Shown in pieces: positions 12,601-24,376 of a stretch of 64,000 nucleotides of DNA. This stretch comes from Apiotrichum sp. Y4204 (Eukaryota > Basidiomycota > Tremellomycetes > Trichosporonales > Trichosporonaceae), in NCBI GenBank assembly GCA_025531455.1, contig JAMYHL010000054.1, positions 248,001 to 312,000 of the forward strand. The letters are read 5' to 3'. A model generated the notes under the pieces. It was not told the DNA's origin and did not search any database. It worked only from the letters and a program-made list of their open reading frames with translations. A program made the position numbers and the translations under genes. How positions within the stretch are numbered: position 1 is the first letter of the stretch; each line of letters starts with the position of its first letter.

Positions 12601-14315
12601 CGGGGCCGTGACGGACCCGAGCCGCCGGACGCCTGGTTGACGTCCCCGCCGCCGCCGCGGCCGCGCAGTGCTCGCAACGGCTTGGCGAGACTGGTCGTGC
12701 TCTGCGGGATCAGATCCTCCGGCGGCGCATAATCGTCCGGACCGCCGTTGAGGCCCATCGGCGGCTCGGTGATATCGGTACTCCGCGATGACGCTGTCGA
12801 CCACATGGACATCTGGGGCGTCATGTTTTCCGATTTGCTGGAGTCCATACCCGAGACCGAGTTACCGATGTGGCTTGTCGATCCCGTCGAGCTGGGAGCG
12901 ATCGCGTTCGTGTGGGGCCTATCATTGGAATCAAAGTAGAGGGGGTTGTACATGTCGTGTTCCAACTCAAACTCGAGAATGATGAGCCGCGGGGGTGGCA
13001 GCGCTTCGCCATTCGCGCCAACCTGCTTCCAGTGCGACGTCCGTGGCCGCGACGCGGCAACCCAGCACGACCAGAAGTTCTCCGACTCTGTGCTCAAGTA
13101 CGACGCCGTGCTGCTGCTGTTCGCACTGGGCGTCTTGCGGCGGTTTATCGAGCGGCCGACGTTCAGGGACCCGCGGCTGATGTTTGCGCTGCTGTTCCGC
13201 CCGGTGCTTGGCTCGGTGCCCGGCTCACTGCTCACTCCTGTGCTGCTCCATGCAATTGCGCCCATCTCGGTGCAGCCCTTGAGGCGGACGACCTGCGGGC
13301 CTTGCACCTCCTCCTCCTCAAGTTCTGGCAGCGATAAGATAAGGTCGCGGAACGTGTCTTCCTGGTCGTCGTCCAACAGGTCCGTAAAGCACTCGATGTC
13401 GAAGAGGAACTGCGGGGAGAGACCGAGCAGGTCTGTCGAGTTCTGACTTGTTAGCAAACCGCCGGCAATGTCAATACTCACCTCCGACACCTGCCGGACA
13501 GTAAAAAGAAAGCCACCATCGTCATCCCCGTCGGTGGCGCACTCCTCGATGACCATGAGCACGCCGAATCCTTGCACGGCTCCAGGAGTCCGGATGGGCT
13601 CGTCCTCGCACCGCCGGATTTCGCCTTCTCGGCCGGTGAGGATCTGGTGCCCGTCGTCAGTCGTAACATGCGAAAAGCGCACGGTGGCGATCTCCGGGTC
13701 GGGCACGGGCATCGGCGTGGCAATGTGGTCGGGCGTGTCGGAGTCAGGAGTGTACCGCGGCGGGGTGCACCCTGGAACGGCGGAAGTGGACGACGACACG
13801 CGGTTCGGGTCGTCCAGCGTCGCCGTGTGTGCCTGCTCGTTGACATAGTGCTGTACCTCGGCGCGCTTCGTCGCTGACATGTGCTTCCCAGCCTTGACCG
13901 ACGAGTGCGGGACGGGTTTTGGCGCAATGGGCGCGGCGTCAGCAGCACCAGCGGTACGGGCCGTGGTGGAAACGGGGTCCATGGCTGCAGGCGGCGCCTC
14001 GTTGAGCACGACTGTGCGCGAGAGTTCCTCGGCCAGCTGGTCTCCGAGGTCGGGTGTCGTCGCCCCCGGTGGCGACGTCCCCGGCGACATCTCCGGCGAC
14101 CTCCCGGGCGGCGACATGCCCGTCGGAACCTGCAACATGTCGTGCTCGCTGTGCATGCCGTTTATCGACTCCTCATTCTCAGGCTCAGGCGGGGGCGTCT
14201 CGGTAAAGTGAAGGCCTTGGCTGGTGGGCGAGCGGATGGGGAACACAAACGTGCTCGCATCGTTGTTCGTCGGCGTCAGCGGTCCCGGATTGCTGCCCGG
14301 GTGGTCCTGCACCAT
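9676..14315 (-). CDS. PHY1: Fungal phytochrome, hybrid histidine kinase
   Basis: Red/far-red photoreceptor kinase of 1498 aa. Exons on the minus strand: 14315-13482, 13442-12143, 12072-9829, 9794-9676; introns 39, 70 and 34 nt. Order: Ser/Pro-rich N-terminus; PAS with the bilin-binding Cys near residue 236 in RRCEDEPIRTPGAVQ, the bacteriophytochrome-type position used for biliverdin; GAF from about 570 with FPASDIPPQAR, HLKYLENMAVR and LIACHSYG (chromophore-pocket His); PHY with the tongue motif EPRKSF; HisKA with phospho-acceptor His near 1004 (NTSHQLRTPLS); HATPase with N, G1 (DTGCGI) and G2 boxes; C-terminal receiver with phospho-acceptor Asp near 1385 (LMDMQMPVLDGW). All key residues are present, so it should be photoactive and signal through an Ypd1-type phosphorelay (known for the family). 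Physiological output in this organism is unknown. Confidence 0.96.
13443..13481 (-). other. 39-nt stop-free in-frame intron in PHY1
   Basis: GTGAGT...CAG segment inside the PAS domain. Removing it joins VRQVSE to NSTDLLGLSPQF, as in other phytochromes. It is a multiple of three without a stop, so retention would insert 13 residues. Confidence 0.8.
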
Positions 14316-16805
14316 GCCCTGGCGACTGGTGGCGAGTAGGTCGTTGGAGGGGGGTGGGCGGGGTGATTCTGCTCTCGATAATGGCGTTACAGTGGTAGGA
14401 TGATACGATATCGGGATAGTGGTTGTGGTGAAGCTGAAGTGATGAGGAAAGGAGAACCAGCATTCGGCGACAATGGACCACGAGACCAGAGACCAGGACC
14501 AGACTTTGCATCAGGATCGTATGCGCCTCCTCTACATGGATGTCAATGGTGAACGGGTGCGGGCACACACGGTTACATGCACGGCTGTGGCCACTGGCCG
14601 ACCAACAAACAGGGGGGGGTACGCTGGGTGAGTCCCATCAGTCCGTGTGTTGCCTGTGCTGCCGCTCTGCCCCACCGCACCTACCGCACCTCTGACATGA
14701 TCTGACATCGGGGGGGGGGGGGGGGCGGCATGCCGAGGGGGATTTTTTTCTTTTTTTCTTTTTTGCTTTTATTTTTTTTCTATTTCACTCTTTTACTTTT
14801 CTCTGTTCCTCCAGGATCACAAGGTATGACTCTTTTTCGTCGTACCTCAACGATTCGAAGGAAATTGCAATATGCTTATGGCGCCTTGCGGCCTGCGCCA
14901 CGCTGTTCAGACTGCTTCAGAATCAGTATCCTAGTATCCAGTAGCTGACCATATGGTAGGCCTGGTAGGCCCGGTAGGGTATCATCACAGATCGACAGAT
15001 CACAGATACAAGCGCTGCGCAGTGGGGGGAGTGCTAGCCAGGACTGCGCTTGAAGCACCACGAATACTGTGGAGTCGCAGCTTTTATTTGCCATCCAGAG
15101 AGGAGAGCGGGAGCCCACTTTTCGAACTTGAGCACCTGAAGCCCTGGCTCAAATCCAGGATGTGGACCTGCTTCCGCACCGCCCGTATTCAGCTTTTTGC
15201 TTTTGTTCGCGTGACGCGCGCCCTGCGGCTTTGCGCGCTTGTCGGGGACCGGGGGAGTCGAGCTGAGCCAGGTGTGTCTCCGCCGCCCCCTCACCAGAAC
15301 CCAAGAGACATCGAAACCACTGGTGCCAAAATTATTGCTCATAACGCTATCATCATGACATTAGGCCGCGAGGACGACAAATTGCCGGCAAACCCGTCAT
15401 GCGGCGTGGGCACAAAGCGCTTTAGCAGATTATCAATTCACCATATGGAAAAAACAGAATCCGCAGCGAGTCTGCCATCCGATGCCTTAATCACATGTAT
15501 GCACACGCACTTCGAAGCCGAGATGCCGACAAAAACACAGTTTCGCATGTCCGTGTGTGTACGTGTGTACTCGTCAAGGGCCCAATTGACCGAAGGTAAC
15601 CCCGATCCCCGAGAGCTAAGTCACGAGGCGGGAGGGGCGTTGCGCATGGGTTGTGACATCGGCAGCGCTAGCAGCGTGGCAGAGCGGCGAAGCGCGCGAA
15701 GCGCCGGGCTGTAGAACTGCAGATTGATTTCCAGAGATTCATCTCAAGTTTCTAGTACTGGAATTGTCTGATCATGTGCTCAGCTGCCATCTCGCTGCCC
15801 CAGGCGACACAAAGAAGATCTCGACACCACTTGCGACAGTCTCTTTTCTTGTGGCACGCCACGAATTATGCATGCGCGAACTACGTCCAATCTGGCGACG
15901 GCGAACCGCCTGGAAAACTTGCAGCTGGCTACCAAGGTCCCCTTCAGACCATCAGATCACCTCCAAGCCCATCCGCTTGCTTGCCCACACGCATGCTGGC
16001 AACAGCAGGTCCGAGTTCCTTCAGTTCGATCAGTTCTAATAAAAGTGGCTACAGGAAAGGTACAGGTACAGGAAGGTACCACACCCTTGCCTTCAGGGGT
16101 GGCCCTGTGTTCAGCTGAGCGGCCGCGTCCCCGGGTTTTCCTGGACGGCGTCTGCATCCAGCTGAGAAACCTGAGCTGAGCGCTAACCCGCCGCCACTTG
16201 CTCCATCGTCCTCCCTGAGCCGGTACCACCCGTGCGGGGCGGCTTCGGTGTTTCGGGCAGGATCGCCTAAAAGGTTAATAAACAGGTTTAACTGTTAACA
16301 AAGCATCTTCACCAGCCATTAGGGATGGTCGGATTAGTATTCCATCATTTCCAACATATCTGGTGATCTGGTGACAACCCCATGTCGTAAGGCATGCCGA
16401 ATGGCGTACGAGACAGGCCGAGGCTCCGGCATGGGATCATGCAGGATCGCAGCTTCGCAGGACGTATCGGGACCGCTGGACCCGTGGGCCAGGAATGAGA
16501 GTTGTGGTGACGGACTCAGCATGGGGCACTAGTCAGTGCGGTGGGTACAATTAATGGGTCTGCAGAGATTTGCACGTGACGAATAGTACGACAGACTCAT
16601 CCATGAGGGGTTAGGAGTTCCGCCATTCCGCAGTATGGATGCACACGATGCCAAACGTGCCTTCCGGACAGCTGCGACGATACGTAACAAAACTGCATCG
16701 ACGCCATACGTACGGACATGTACTCTGCGGCGATATCAGACATTATGAGGACACCGCAACTCAAGGCCTGCGGTCAGTTTGCGACGCAAGGACAACGGAT
16801 CGGAC
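14316..16805. other. Intergenic region, PHY1 upstream / YjbQ-gene downstream
   Basis: 2.5 kb containing the PHY1 promoter, a G16 run (14710-14725) and a T-rich stretch (about 14741-14800). The longest open frame (14953-15714, plus) has no recognisable domain and is not called. Nothing else is supportable. Confidence 0.5.
14710..14725. repeat. G16 homopolymer followed by T-rich tract
   Basis: Sixteen consecutive G, followed within about 20 bp by a long T-rich stretch, 400 bp upstream of PHY1. Confidence 0.85.
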
Positions 16806-17918
16806 TCACAGAATCGTGGCGACGACCTTACGGCCCTCGCCATGCCCGGCCCATCCGTTGCCAGAGTATCTCTGTATGTAAGCTCCCTCCCCCACGCAGA
16901 TGCTGTCGCCAACATCGACAATGGCTCTTGACTCACAAATTCAGCAAGGTAGATGCCCTGCCACGTGCCGAGCACAAGCTTGCCCTTGGAGATTGGCAGC
17001 GTGATGCTGTTGCCGACGAGCGACGTCTTGAGGTGCGACACCGAGTCGCTGCGGTCAGCTTTAGGCCCAGAGCCCAGGCCCGGTTTCAGCCTGTGCCACT
17101 CACTCAGGTCCCTCGTCCGTGTGCTCCCACGGGAACGACTCGGGGACGATTCGGTCCAGCCTGGGATCAGCAACGGGGCCCAATCTGAAACGCACGCCAT
17201 GTCCATGTCTGCCGTCAGCAAGGTCATCTTCCACCGTGAGATACTCTGCTCCGCTTACTCACCAGTCCGCACCGAGCTGCGCGCCGGTCAGTAATACGGC
17301 CGAAGGTTATCTCTTACGGGTCGGCGTTCTCGTTTACCTGCGCGTCAGCTTGGCCCCTTAATAGTGAACTCTGGAGCATTATGTCTAACATCTGAAGCGG
17401 TTCGTTCCGGTACCAATATGCGCGACTGGCTGTCCCTTTAGACGTCTCTGTTGCAGAACTCTCACTCTGCTCTCCCTCCTGAATTCTTTGACCTTAGTAT
17501 AATGTGTGCCTTCGAGTTGAACAACGGGAGGAGACGCTCATACTCCTCCTGTCCCCCCGTGTCTCAAAGCGGCAGCTGGACCAGCTTCCCGTCCACTCTA
17601 TGTCTGTGGAAGTCCGCCAAGCTCGACTCCAAGCACACACATGCACCGCTCCCGTTCTTCTACCACTCCCCCACCTGGCCCAACTCGCAGACCACTCACC
17701 GTCAGCCCCGCACTGGTGTGCAGACAGTTGAGCGTAAAGGTACCAATATCAACGCCCCGCAGCCCCTCCTCGCACTCGCGGATCACCTCGCGCGTCACGA
17801 GGTGGCAGCCCTTTTTGTAGTATGGGAGGCGGCTGTCGTCAGTACCACCCGGGGTAAGTAGATGATGTCCATAGAAATAGTGCTGGTTCTGGACGTACAA
17901 GGTCTTCTGCCACGGCAT
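16806..17918 (-). CDS. YjbQ/UPF0047 family protein
   Basis: Small conserved protein of 166 aa. Some bacterial members have thiamin-phosphate-synthase-like activity in vitro; the biological role in fungi is unsettled. Seven exons on the minus strand: 17918-17700, 17337-17318, 17276-17263, 17208-17196, 17160-17104, 17048-16937, 16871-16806. Three successive exons are only 20, 14 and 13 nt and encode VNENADPSVRTDMDMA. Spliced, the family core is complete: [61 protein letters not shown], and a basic C-terminus (GRKVVATIL). The conserved His, Asn and Glu positions are retained. Intron 1 is about 360 nt, long for this window. The gene is divergent from SKI8 with 233 bp between starts. Family assignment is firm; function is not. 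Confidence 0.9.
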
Positions 17919-18151
17919 TGTGTTGAAATGTGAATGTGGTAATGAGAGAACGAGAACGAGATGTCCGGAGCTTAAGTCTTGACAGCGCCTCAGTGATCAG
18001 TGATCAATGTTCCACTTGTCCCTCTGATGTCACTGTTCGACAACACCTTTCCCACGGTCACATACTCCACCATCACCACCAGTCAATCCAAGTTCATGAC
18101 AATCCACCTTTCTTGACACCTTCTCATTGTCAACAATCCAAAGTTATCCCA
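17919..18151. promoter_or_regulatory. Shared divergent promoter region, YjbQ gene / SKI8
   Basis: 233 bp between two divergent start codons; both promoters must lie here or overlap the genes. No specific element recognised. Confidence 0.5.
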
Positions 18152-19363
18152 ATGGTACGCCCTCCTCCACGAGCGCACTAATCCCAGTCTCTCGTCTACC
18201 TCCCCCACGAGTCAACACCAGGTACGCCTCTGCTGTAGTTCTCGCTAACAGCAGCATACAAGGACGCGCTCTGGTCCCTCGCGTGGGGCACGAAGCTCGT
18301 GAGCGGCGGCGCGGACGGCGTCGTCCGCCTGCACCCTTCGTCGCTCGAGGAAGACCCCGTCGTCCTCCCCGATCTCCCCCTCGCGGTTGCGAGCCTGACC
18401 GCCACGTCCGACGGCAAGTACGCGCTCGCGACCTCGTTGGACGGCACAAGCGCAGTGGTCGATGTCGAGAACGGCACGTTTGGCGGGCGCGTCGAGACGG
18501 CCCGCGAGGCGCTCGAGGGCGGGAGTGGTGCGTTACAATCAAAGGCAGACGGTTGAGGGGTTCAGAGTCCTTTCCTTCTGTCCTTCTTCCTCGTTTGTCT
18601 CTACTTCCTTGCTTACCTCAGTCCCGGCATACAAGTCTGCCCTCCACCCGCAAGGCAGCGCCTGGGCGTGGGCTGGGCGCGGTTCCAAAGTCGCGATCCG
18701 CAGCATTTCCGATATTGCAAGCGACGACGCGCTGCGCGGGGACGGCGGCGCAGTGGATACCGGCAAGGGACGCTTCGGGATGAGCTTGGCCTTTGTAAGT
18801 TAAAAAAAAATACATACACTTTTCTTCCTCTAACTCCAGTCACCGGATGGATCACAGGTCGCAGTGGGCATGGAGAGCGGCCACGTCTTTGTGCTGGACG
18901 CTGAGACGCGCAGCGTGGTGGGGAGCTATGCAGCGCATGCGATGGCCGTGCGCGCGCTGGCGTGGTCCCCCGACTCGGCGTGGCTCTACTCTGGCGCGGA
19001 CGACGCGCGCATCGTGCTGCACGACGCCCGTGCCGGGGAAGGCAGCGTCGCGGTCATGCAGGGACATCGCGGGTGGGTCCTCTCCGCGGCGGCGAGCCCG
19101 GATGCAAGGCTGCTTGCGAGCAGGTGAGTAATAGAAGAGACAAGTTCTTGTTGATTGTCGCTCACTCCAGTGCCGCCGACTCCACCGTCAAGCTCTGGGA
19201 CGTGGCGCAGCGCGCGTGCGTGGGTACGAACAACACGGACGCGGACGTGTGGGCTCTCGCGTGGCAGCCCGAGGGCGAGGGCGCCCTCGCGCCCGGCAAG
19301 ATGTTTGCCGTCGCGGGCGACGACAAGAAGGTGGGACTGTACCGCGCGGCGGGCGCGGCCTAG
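18152..19363 (+). CDS. SKI8: SKI8/WDR61 WD40-repeat protein
   Basis: WD40 propeller subunit of the Ski complex, which feeds mRNA to the cytoplasmic exosome; orthologues also act in Paf1-complex or meiotic recombination contexts. Six exons: 18152-18154, 18188-18221, 18255-18527, 18622-18794, 18840-19123, 19171-19363 (319 aa). Exon 1 is only the ATG: a 33-nt intron follows immediately, and a second 33-nt intron follows exon 2. Spliced start is MSLVYLPHESTPAYKDALWS. Family motifs seen: DALWSLAWGTKLVSGGADG, AAHAMAVRALAWSPDSAWLY, GHRGWVLSAAASPDARLLAS and SADSTVKLWDVAQRACVGT, ending in a DDKKVGLYRA blade. Length fits Ski8/WDR61 (about 305-400 aa). Confidence 0.88.
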
Positions 19364-19511
19364 TGGCACACATCGGTCCCGCGATTAGTAAAATGTGTAT
19401 AGAGTGGATTTGGCGTAGACTGAGACTTGCATGGGGCTGTCTCTACATGATACAAACAGATGTCATCTATGAATGCAAAATCTGATGATGGTGTGACACT
19501 GGCCATGGCCG

Positions 19512-22500
19512 TTAAGCGATGGCCTTGTGGGGGCTGCGGCTCATGAGCGAGCTGTTGCGGGAGAGGCTGCTTCCCTTGCGGCCGCGGCGTGTGCCGAGGA
19601 CGAGGCCGTCGTCCTCGTCTGCGTCCTGGAAGCGCTCGGGGGTGGATGCGCCTTGAGAGGCAGGAAGGGAGCCAGGAAGAGATGCCGGAAGGGAGGCGGG
19701 GAGCGACGAGGCCGCCAAGTCGCCGAGGGGGCTCTTGGCGCGGTACGCCGAGGGCGGGACACGGTAGGGAACGGGAATGTGCGGAGCAGAAGCTGAGCCC
19801 GACGAGACTGAGGGTATGGACTGCGTCGAGCCAAACGAGTTGTACGCGGATGGCGGCTTGGACAACCGCCCGCGCTCACCACGGAGCATGGCAGTGGTGC
19901 GCACAGGCGAGTTGGCGGGAGAATATTTCTGTTGCTTGCGTTCAATCTCCTCGAGGGCGGCGGCGAGGTTCCAATCAGCAGGTGCGGAGGTGATGCCGTG
20001 GCCGGGTGGGAGGCCGTCCTCTTCCTCCTCCGACAACTCGTCGTCAGAGTCAGGCATGTCGCCCTCCCAATCGACCTCCTCATCCTCCATTACAGGACGA
20101 ATGTCCTCAGAGAGCGTGCTGCCGCGCCTCGGAGGACCAAAGTCCCCGCGGAAGCGCGACTCGAACATGTGCATACGCTCCGCACGCTCCGGCGAGTGCA
20201 TCGGGTTATGCAGCCCGTTGCCATTCATGCCGCTGATGGAGCCGGGCGAGCCCGACTCAAACGTCTCCATGCTTGGCCGCCGGAGATCGTCCGCACTGGA
20301 GCGGTGGAGGAACTCTTTTGGGTGGCTGTCAGAGACGCTGGTGCCGAAGACCGTAGGGTTCGACGAGTCGAGCGAGGAGGCAAAAACATTCTCTTGCTCC
20401 TCGTTGGACCCAAATGACGGCCGCTTGATGATCGGCTGGCCGTTGCTTCGGTGCGAGCCCCGTTTGCTGCTCTCGCGGGAGAAGATTCCACGCCCAAGAG
20501 CATTGAATAGCGACCCCGCACTGGAGGCGTTGGAGGACGATCGTGGACGACGTTCAATGTCGGGGATCGAGCCACGGCGAGTGTGGTCGATCGGGCTGGC
20601 CGTCGCCTCGGCACGGATCTTGTCAAGCGACGCCATGGACGGGAGCTGCCGTGGTGTGGAGTCGGCGGAGCAGTTGGCCGACTGCGACCGAGAGAAGTCC
20701 TCTGGGACAGGGGTGGGCGAGTCGTCTCTTAGCGAAGCGTTGCGCTCCATCGCAGAAGCAAGCAAGCCCTGGGGCCGGGGCGATTCGGTATTGAAGGATC
20801 CGTGGGAATTACCGCGCGTCCGGTAGCCTCCCGTTGTGAGAAGCGACAGTCGACGAGCTAGGTTGGCTCCAGAAATGGCAGACTGAGATGATTCTCCCAT
20901 CCGGCGGCTCGGAGGTCCATCTGGCCCAGAACCGGATCCCGAGTGCGAGTGAGATTGATCATTAATCTCGCTGTCGGTGTGCTGCTGAGTCACGCTATGA
21001 CTCCTCCCCCGGCCACCAAGAAAGCCGAGCTTGTGGGAGAAGGACTTGAACCGCTTCTTGAAGCGTTCTCGCAAGCCACCACTGGTGACTGCTGCCGTTA
21101 CCTCGTCGTGAGTCACGGTCACACGGGTCTGAGCGTGCGGGTCCGTCCTCGCGAGCCAACCCTGTGGGTCCTGCATTCCACGGAGCGTGAACGGGTGTTG
21201 CTGGGGTCAGCAAATGTATGGTTCTCGGTTGCTCACCTTAGCTTGCTCGAGGGAGATTCGCTTTATGGCGTCCTTTTCGAGAAGTCGTGATAGCAGGTCG
21301 AGGGCCTCCTTGACCTCTTCAGGGGCGTCGGCGCCTGTTGGCAGCTGGTCGCTGCTCATCGTTGCTGGGATGGGGTATTGTGCTGTTGGGATAACCTGCA
21401 TGAGAAGGTACTCATTAGCAGCATCGAATGGGGTCTTGCCAAAGAGAAGGCAGTAGAGGGTGACACCAAGGGCCCACACATCAATCGCGTTTGTGATGGG
21501 GTGCCGGTGCTTGGCTCGCAGAGCGTTCACAATCGATTGTTCTACCTCGTTGACATCGGTGGTTGGGTGCGGCTGTGTGTCGGACGATGGGGGTTTTGAG
21601 GTCTTGTGAATGACGGTCAACGGAGGGCGCGTCTCTGTTGTGGGTGACGGCAGGTCATCAACGTCGTCCGAGTAGCACATCTCAGGGGCGAAAAAAGCTG
21701 GGCTGCCCGCTGTCTTGGCCAGTTCAATGTCGTCCACATAGGCCTCGCCCTCGCCACCCTGCGAGGAAGCGGCAAGGAGTGCCTCCGAGTAGTGGGAGCA
21801 ACCAAAGTCGGCAATCTTGACCGTCCCATTGGAGATTAGCAAATTGCTTGGCTTGATGTCACGATGGATGATTCCCTGGTGATGCAGATACTCGAGGCCC
21901 AGGAGAACATCCCGGAAAATGTTCCGCGTCTCCGCAAGAGACAGTGTGGGGCCATTGACGCCCTTCCACTGCACCTCGCCGCCCTCACAGTACTCGAGAA
22001 CCATGTAGAGTTTGCTTGACTCGGGGTCATCGATAATCTCCTTCATACGGACCACGTTCGGGTGGTGCACCTTTTTGAAGATGGCAATCTCTTTGCGGAT
22101 TCTGAAGCGTGAGTTCTCTCGTCCTGATGTCCTTTGTTCCCACAGTACGTACTCATTCTCTGCTACGCGCTTAGCACCATCGGTGCGACCCAAGTTGCGT
22201 TGGCGTCCAAGCCCTGCAAGACGCTTCTTTTTCGGATTTCGCTCCACGATCTTGATAGCCTGGCGGTCAGACGTGCACGCCCCTCCAGTTGCCCGAGCGC
22301 GCCCTGGGCCCGTGCGCTCCTATACACTCACGTAGAGGTTTCCGGACCCGGTTGCAAGGTCAGCCTCAAGGTCGCCGCCGTCGGGGGACATGTCGACGCT
22401 GGTGTCGCGGCCTAAACGTACGCGGCCATGGGTGCCGTAGCCAATCTCCTGCATGACCTGGTGGTGAGTAGGCGCATTGAAGCCACAAAGGCTGGTCTAC

Positions 22501-23219
22501 GCACCAGATACTGGTTGATCATCTTCCTTCCCGTCTCTGGGTCACGCTGAAGGCGAAGCAGAGGCGTCTCGGTACTGTTGTGAGCCATTGTGGTCTTCAG
22601 GAGGCATGTAAGTGGCTTCAGGATACGTCGCCGTCCATTCGCCGCACTAGCGCAATCGCGCACGCGCAGTTCTCGCTCGTACTCACACTTCTGCATCTGA
22701 GAGTGCTGGGCCCTCGTTTTCCGACAAGGAGAAGGCTTCTCGGCGCTTGTCTTTTGTTGATTTCGAGCGGGTGGGGAGGCTGTGCTGTGGGCGGTCCTGC
22801 TCGCGATTCGACTGCCGACGGGAGGGTCGGCCGGGCGTTCCGACAACGCTTGCGGAATTGGAGCCTGATGCCGACGAGTTCTGGCTCCAGAAATCCGCGG
22901 CAATAGAGGAGCGCCGCGGCGGGTCCAGCGAAGTGCTGCTGCCGCTGCTGCTGCCAATTATCAATGTAGGTCGCTGCCGGGAAATAGTCATGGGGCGCGG
23001 CTGCCTGACGCCGCTGGAGGAGCCCGCTGAAGACGCTCCACCAAACCCGAGACTCGAGAGAGGTCGCGTGGGGGACAGCTGGCGCATTGTAACGGGCGAG
23101 GGCGGGGTTGACCCAGAACGAGGGGGTTGAGGCCTGGCAAGCTGGGGAGGTGGTCCAAGAGGGCCCGCTGGGCCCGGGAGCTGGTTCGCCGACATTAGTG
23201 GGCGGGCTGTGGCCGCCAT
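19512..23219 (-). CDS. SAK1: SNF1-activating kinase, SAK1/Ssp1 (CaMKK-like)
   Basis: Ser/Thr kinase expected to phosphorylate the activation loop of SNF1/AMPK. Exons on the minus strand: 23219-22687, 22574-22505, 22457-22332, 22259-21237, 21200-19512 (about 1146 aa). The N-terminus is Ser/Pro-rich. The kinase domain begins NQYLVMQEIGYGTHGRVRLG; catalytic Lys is near 246 (LYAIKIVERNPKKKRL), the loop is IIHRDIKPSNLLI, then KIADFGCSH and AFFAPEMCY. An insert of about 60 residues sits between the APE motif and the F helix (ITNAIDVWALGVTLY). It ends HPFTLRGMQDPQGWL, as in CaMKK-like kinases. A long basic, Ser-rich tail follows, typical of fungal members. A 42-nt in-frame segment near 22098-22139 with GT...CAG ends may be a further intron, giving 1132 aa. 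Sak1 versus Elm1/Tos3 orthology is inferred. Confidence 0.87.
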
Positions 23220-23485
23220 TCGTGAGGTAGTTGTGACGTTTTGGTGGTGGAGAGAGGTTGGAGGACAATGGAGAGCGGTGGCCAGAGTGGGGCCTGGCGA
23301 AATGCGAGGTGGGGGTTCACCTTGCCAAATGCAGCGAGTGCGTCGAGCTGGTGGCTAGGAGACAGTCTAAGAGATTGTGGTAGTGGTGATGTCGGGGGAC
23401 GAGTTCGGTGATGAGATGACGATGGGTGACGGACAGAGTCACGATGGGGATCAGGCGAGATGAGATGACGGTGCGGGTAGTGTCC

Positions 23486-23508
23486 GTGTGTGTGTGTGTG
23501 TGTGTGTG
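23486..23508. repeat. (GT)n microsatellite
   Basis: Eleven and a half GT units, about 270 bp upstream of the SAK1-like start codon. Confidence 0.9.
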
Positions 23509-24320
23509 GTGTGTGGAGATATGATACGAGTCTAAGATGCAAGATCCCAAGATCTGTCGCAGAAGAGCTGTATGCGCGGTGTTCGAGGTGTGCGCCGTGT
23601 GGCCGTGTGGTGCTGACGCGAGTGCTAGCGAAGGATGGTGGTTAAATTACTGGCAGCACGATGGTCGGAATTGTCGCGACTTGGTGTGGTATGGTAATGA
23701 ACTGCGAGTGGTGTTCGAATGTGAGCACGCAGTGGGCTTGCGCTCAGCAGGAATAGAGAAGATGGAAGGAGCGGGTGTGCGCGTGTGCACCAAGCACCGT
23801 GCGCGAGCGTGCCGGTATCCGGTGGCCGGGGTCTGGGGGTTGGTGTGTGGTGTGGTGTGATTGTGCCGGGTGGTGAAGAGCAGGGGAGACGGGCGTGGAT
23901 GTCACTCGAGTTGGGCCGCGTGTGGTTGATGGGCGGCGATGGAGTCGGTCAAGTCGAGTGGAGTCGATCGATGCGTGACGATAAAGTGGTGGTGATGAAG
24001 TGTGTGTAGAGAGATGAATGCGGAAGCGGAAGTGCTAGTGTGTATTGTCTTGTGCGAGTGCGCGACAGAAGGAGGTAAAGTAAGGTGGTGGTTGTCCCGG
24101 GATCGTGCTGCTGTAGTGTGATCTGTACGAGATGGGCAGGTTGTGCACAGTGGAGGTAGGGGGATGTACACGAAATACAAATGCGGTGGTGATGATGATG
24201 TCGATGATGGCACTGGTAGTAGTGGTGGTGCCCTCTTTTTTTTTGGTGGCGAACACGCAATGTACGGAAGGAGGGCTACAAGGCACAAGAGGAGAGGAAC
24301 GGCACACAGGGGAAAGAGAT

Positions 24321-24375
<55 letters not shown>
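24321..24375. repeat. G55 homopolymer
   Basis: Fifty-five uninterrupted G on the plus strand, flanked by purine-rich sequence. Exact length in such runs is unreliable in sequencing. Confidence 0.9.

Positions 24376-24376
<1 letters not shown>

Noticed and set aside
15130..15175. tRNA T-arm-like sequence (CCTGGCTCAAATCCAGG)
   Set aside because: Five-base stem and B-box-like loop, but no A box and no pairing acceptor stem about 60 bases upstream.
14953..15714. 253-codon plus-strand frame
   Set aside because: No recognisable domain, mixed composition, no conserved introns; probably chance in GC-rich DNA.
19777..20826. 349-codon frame opposite the SAK1-like tail
   Set aside because: Antisense of a Ser-rich coding region; no family resemblance and no splice support.
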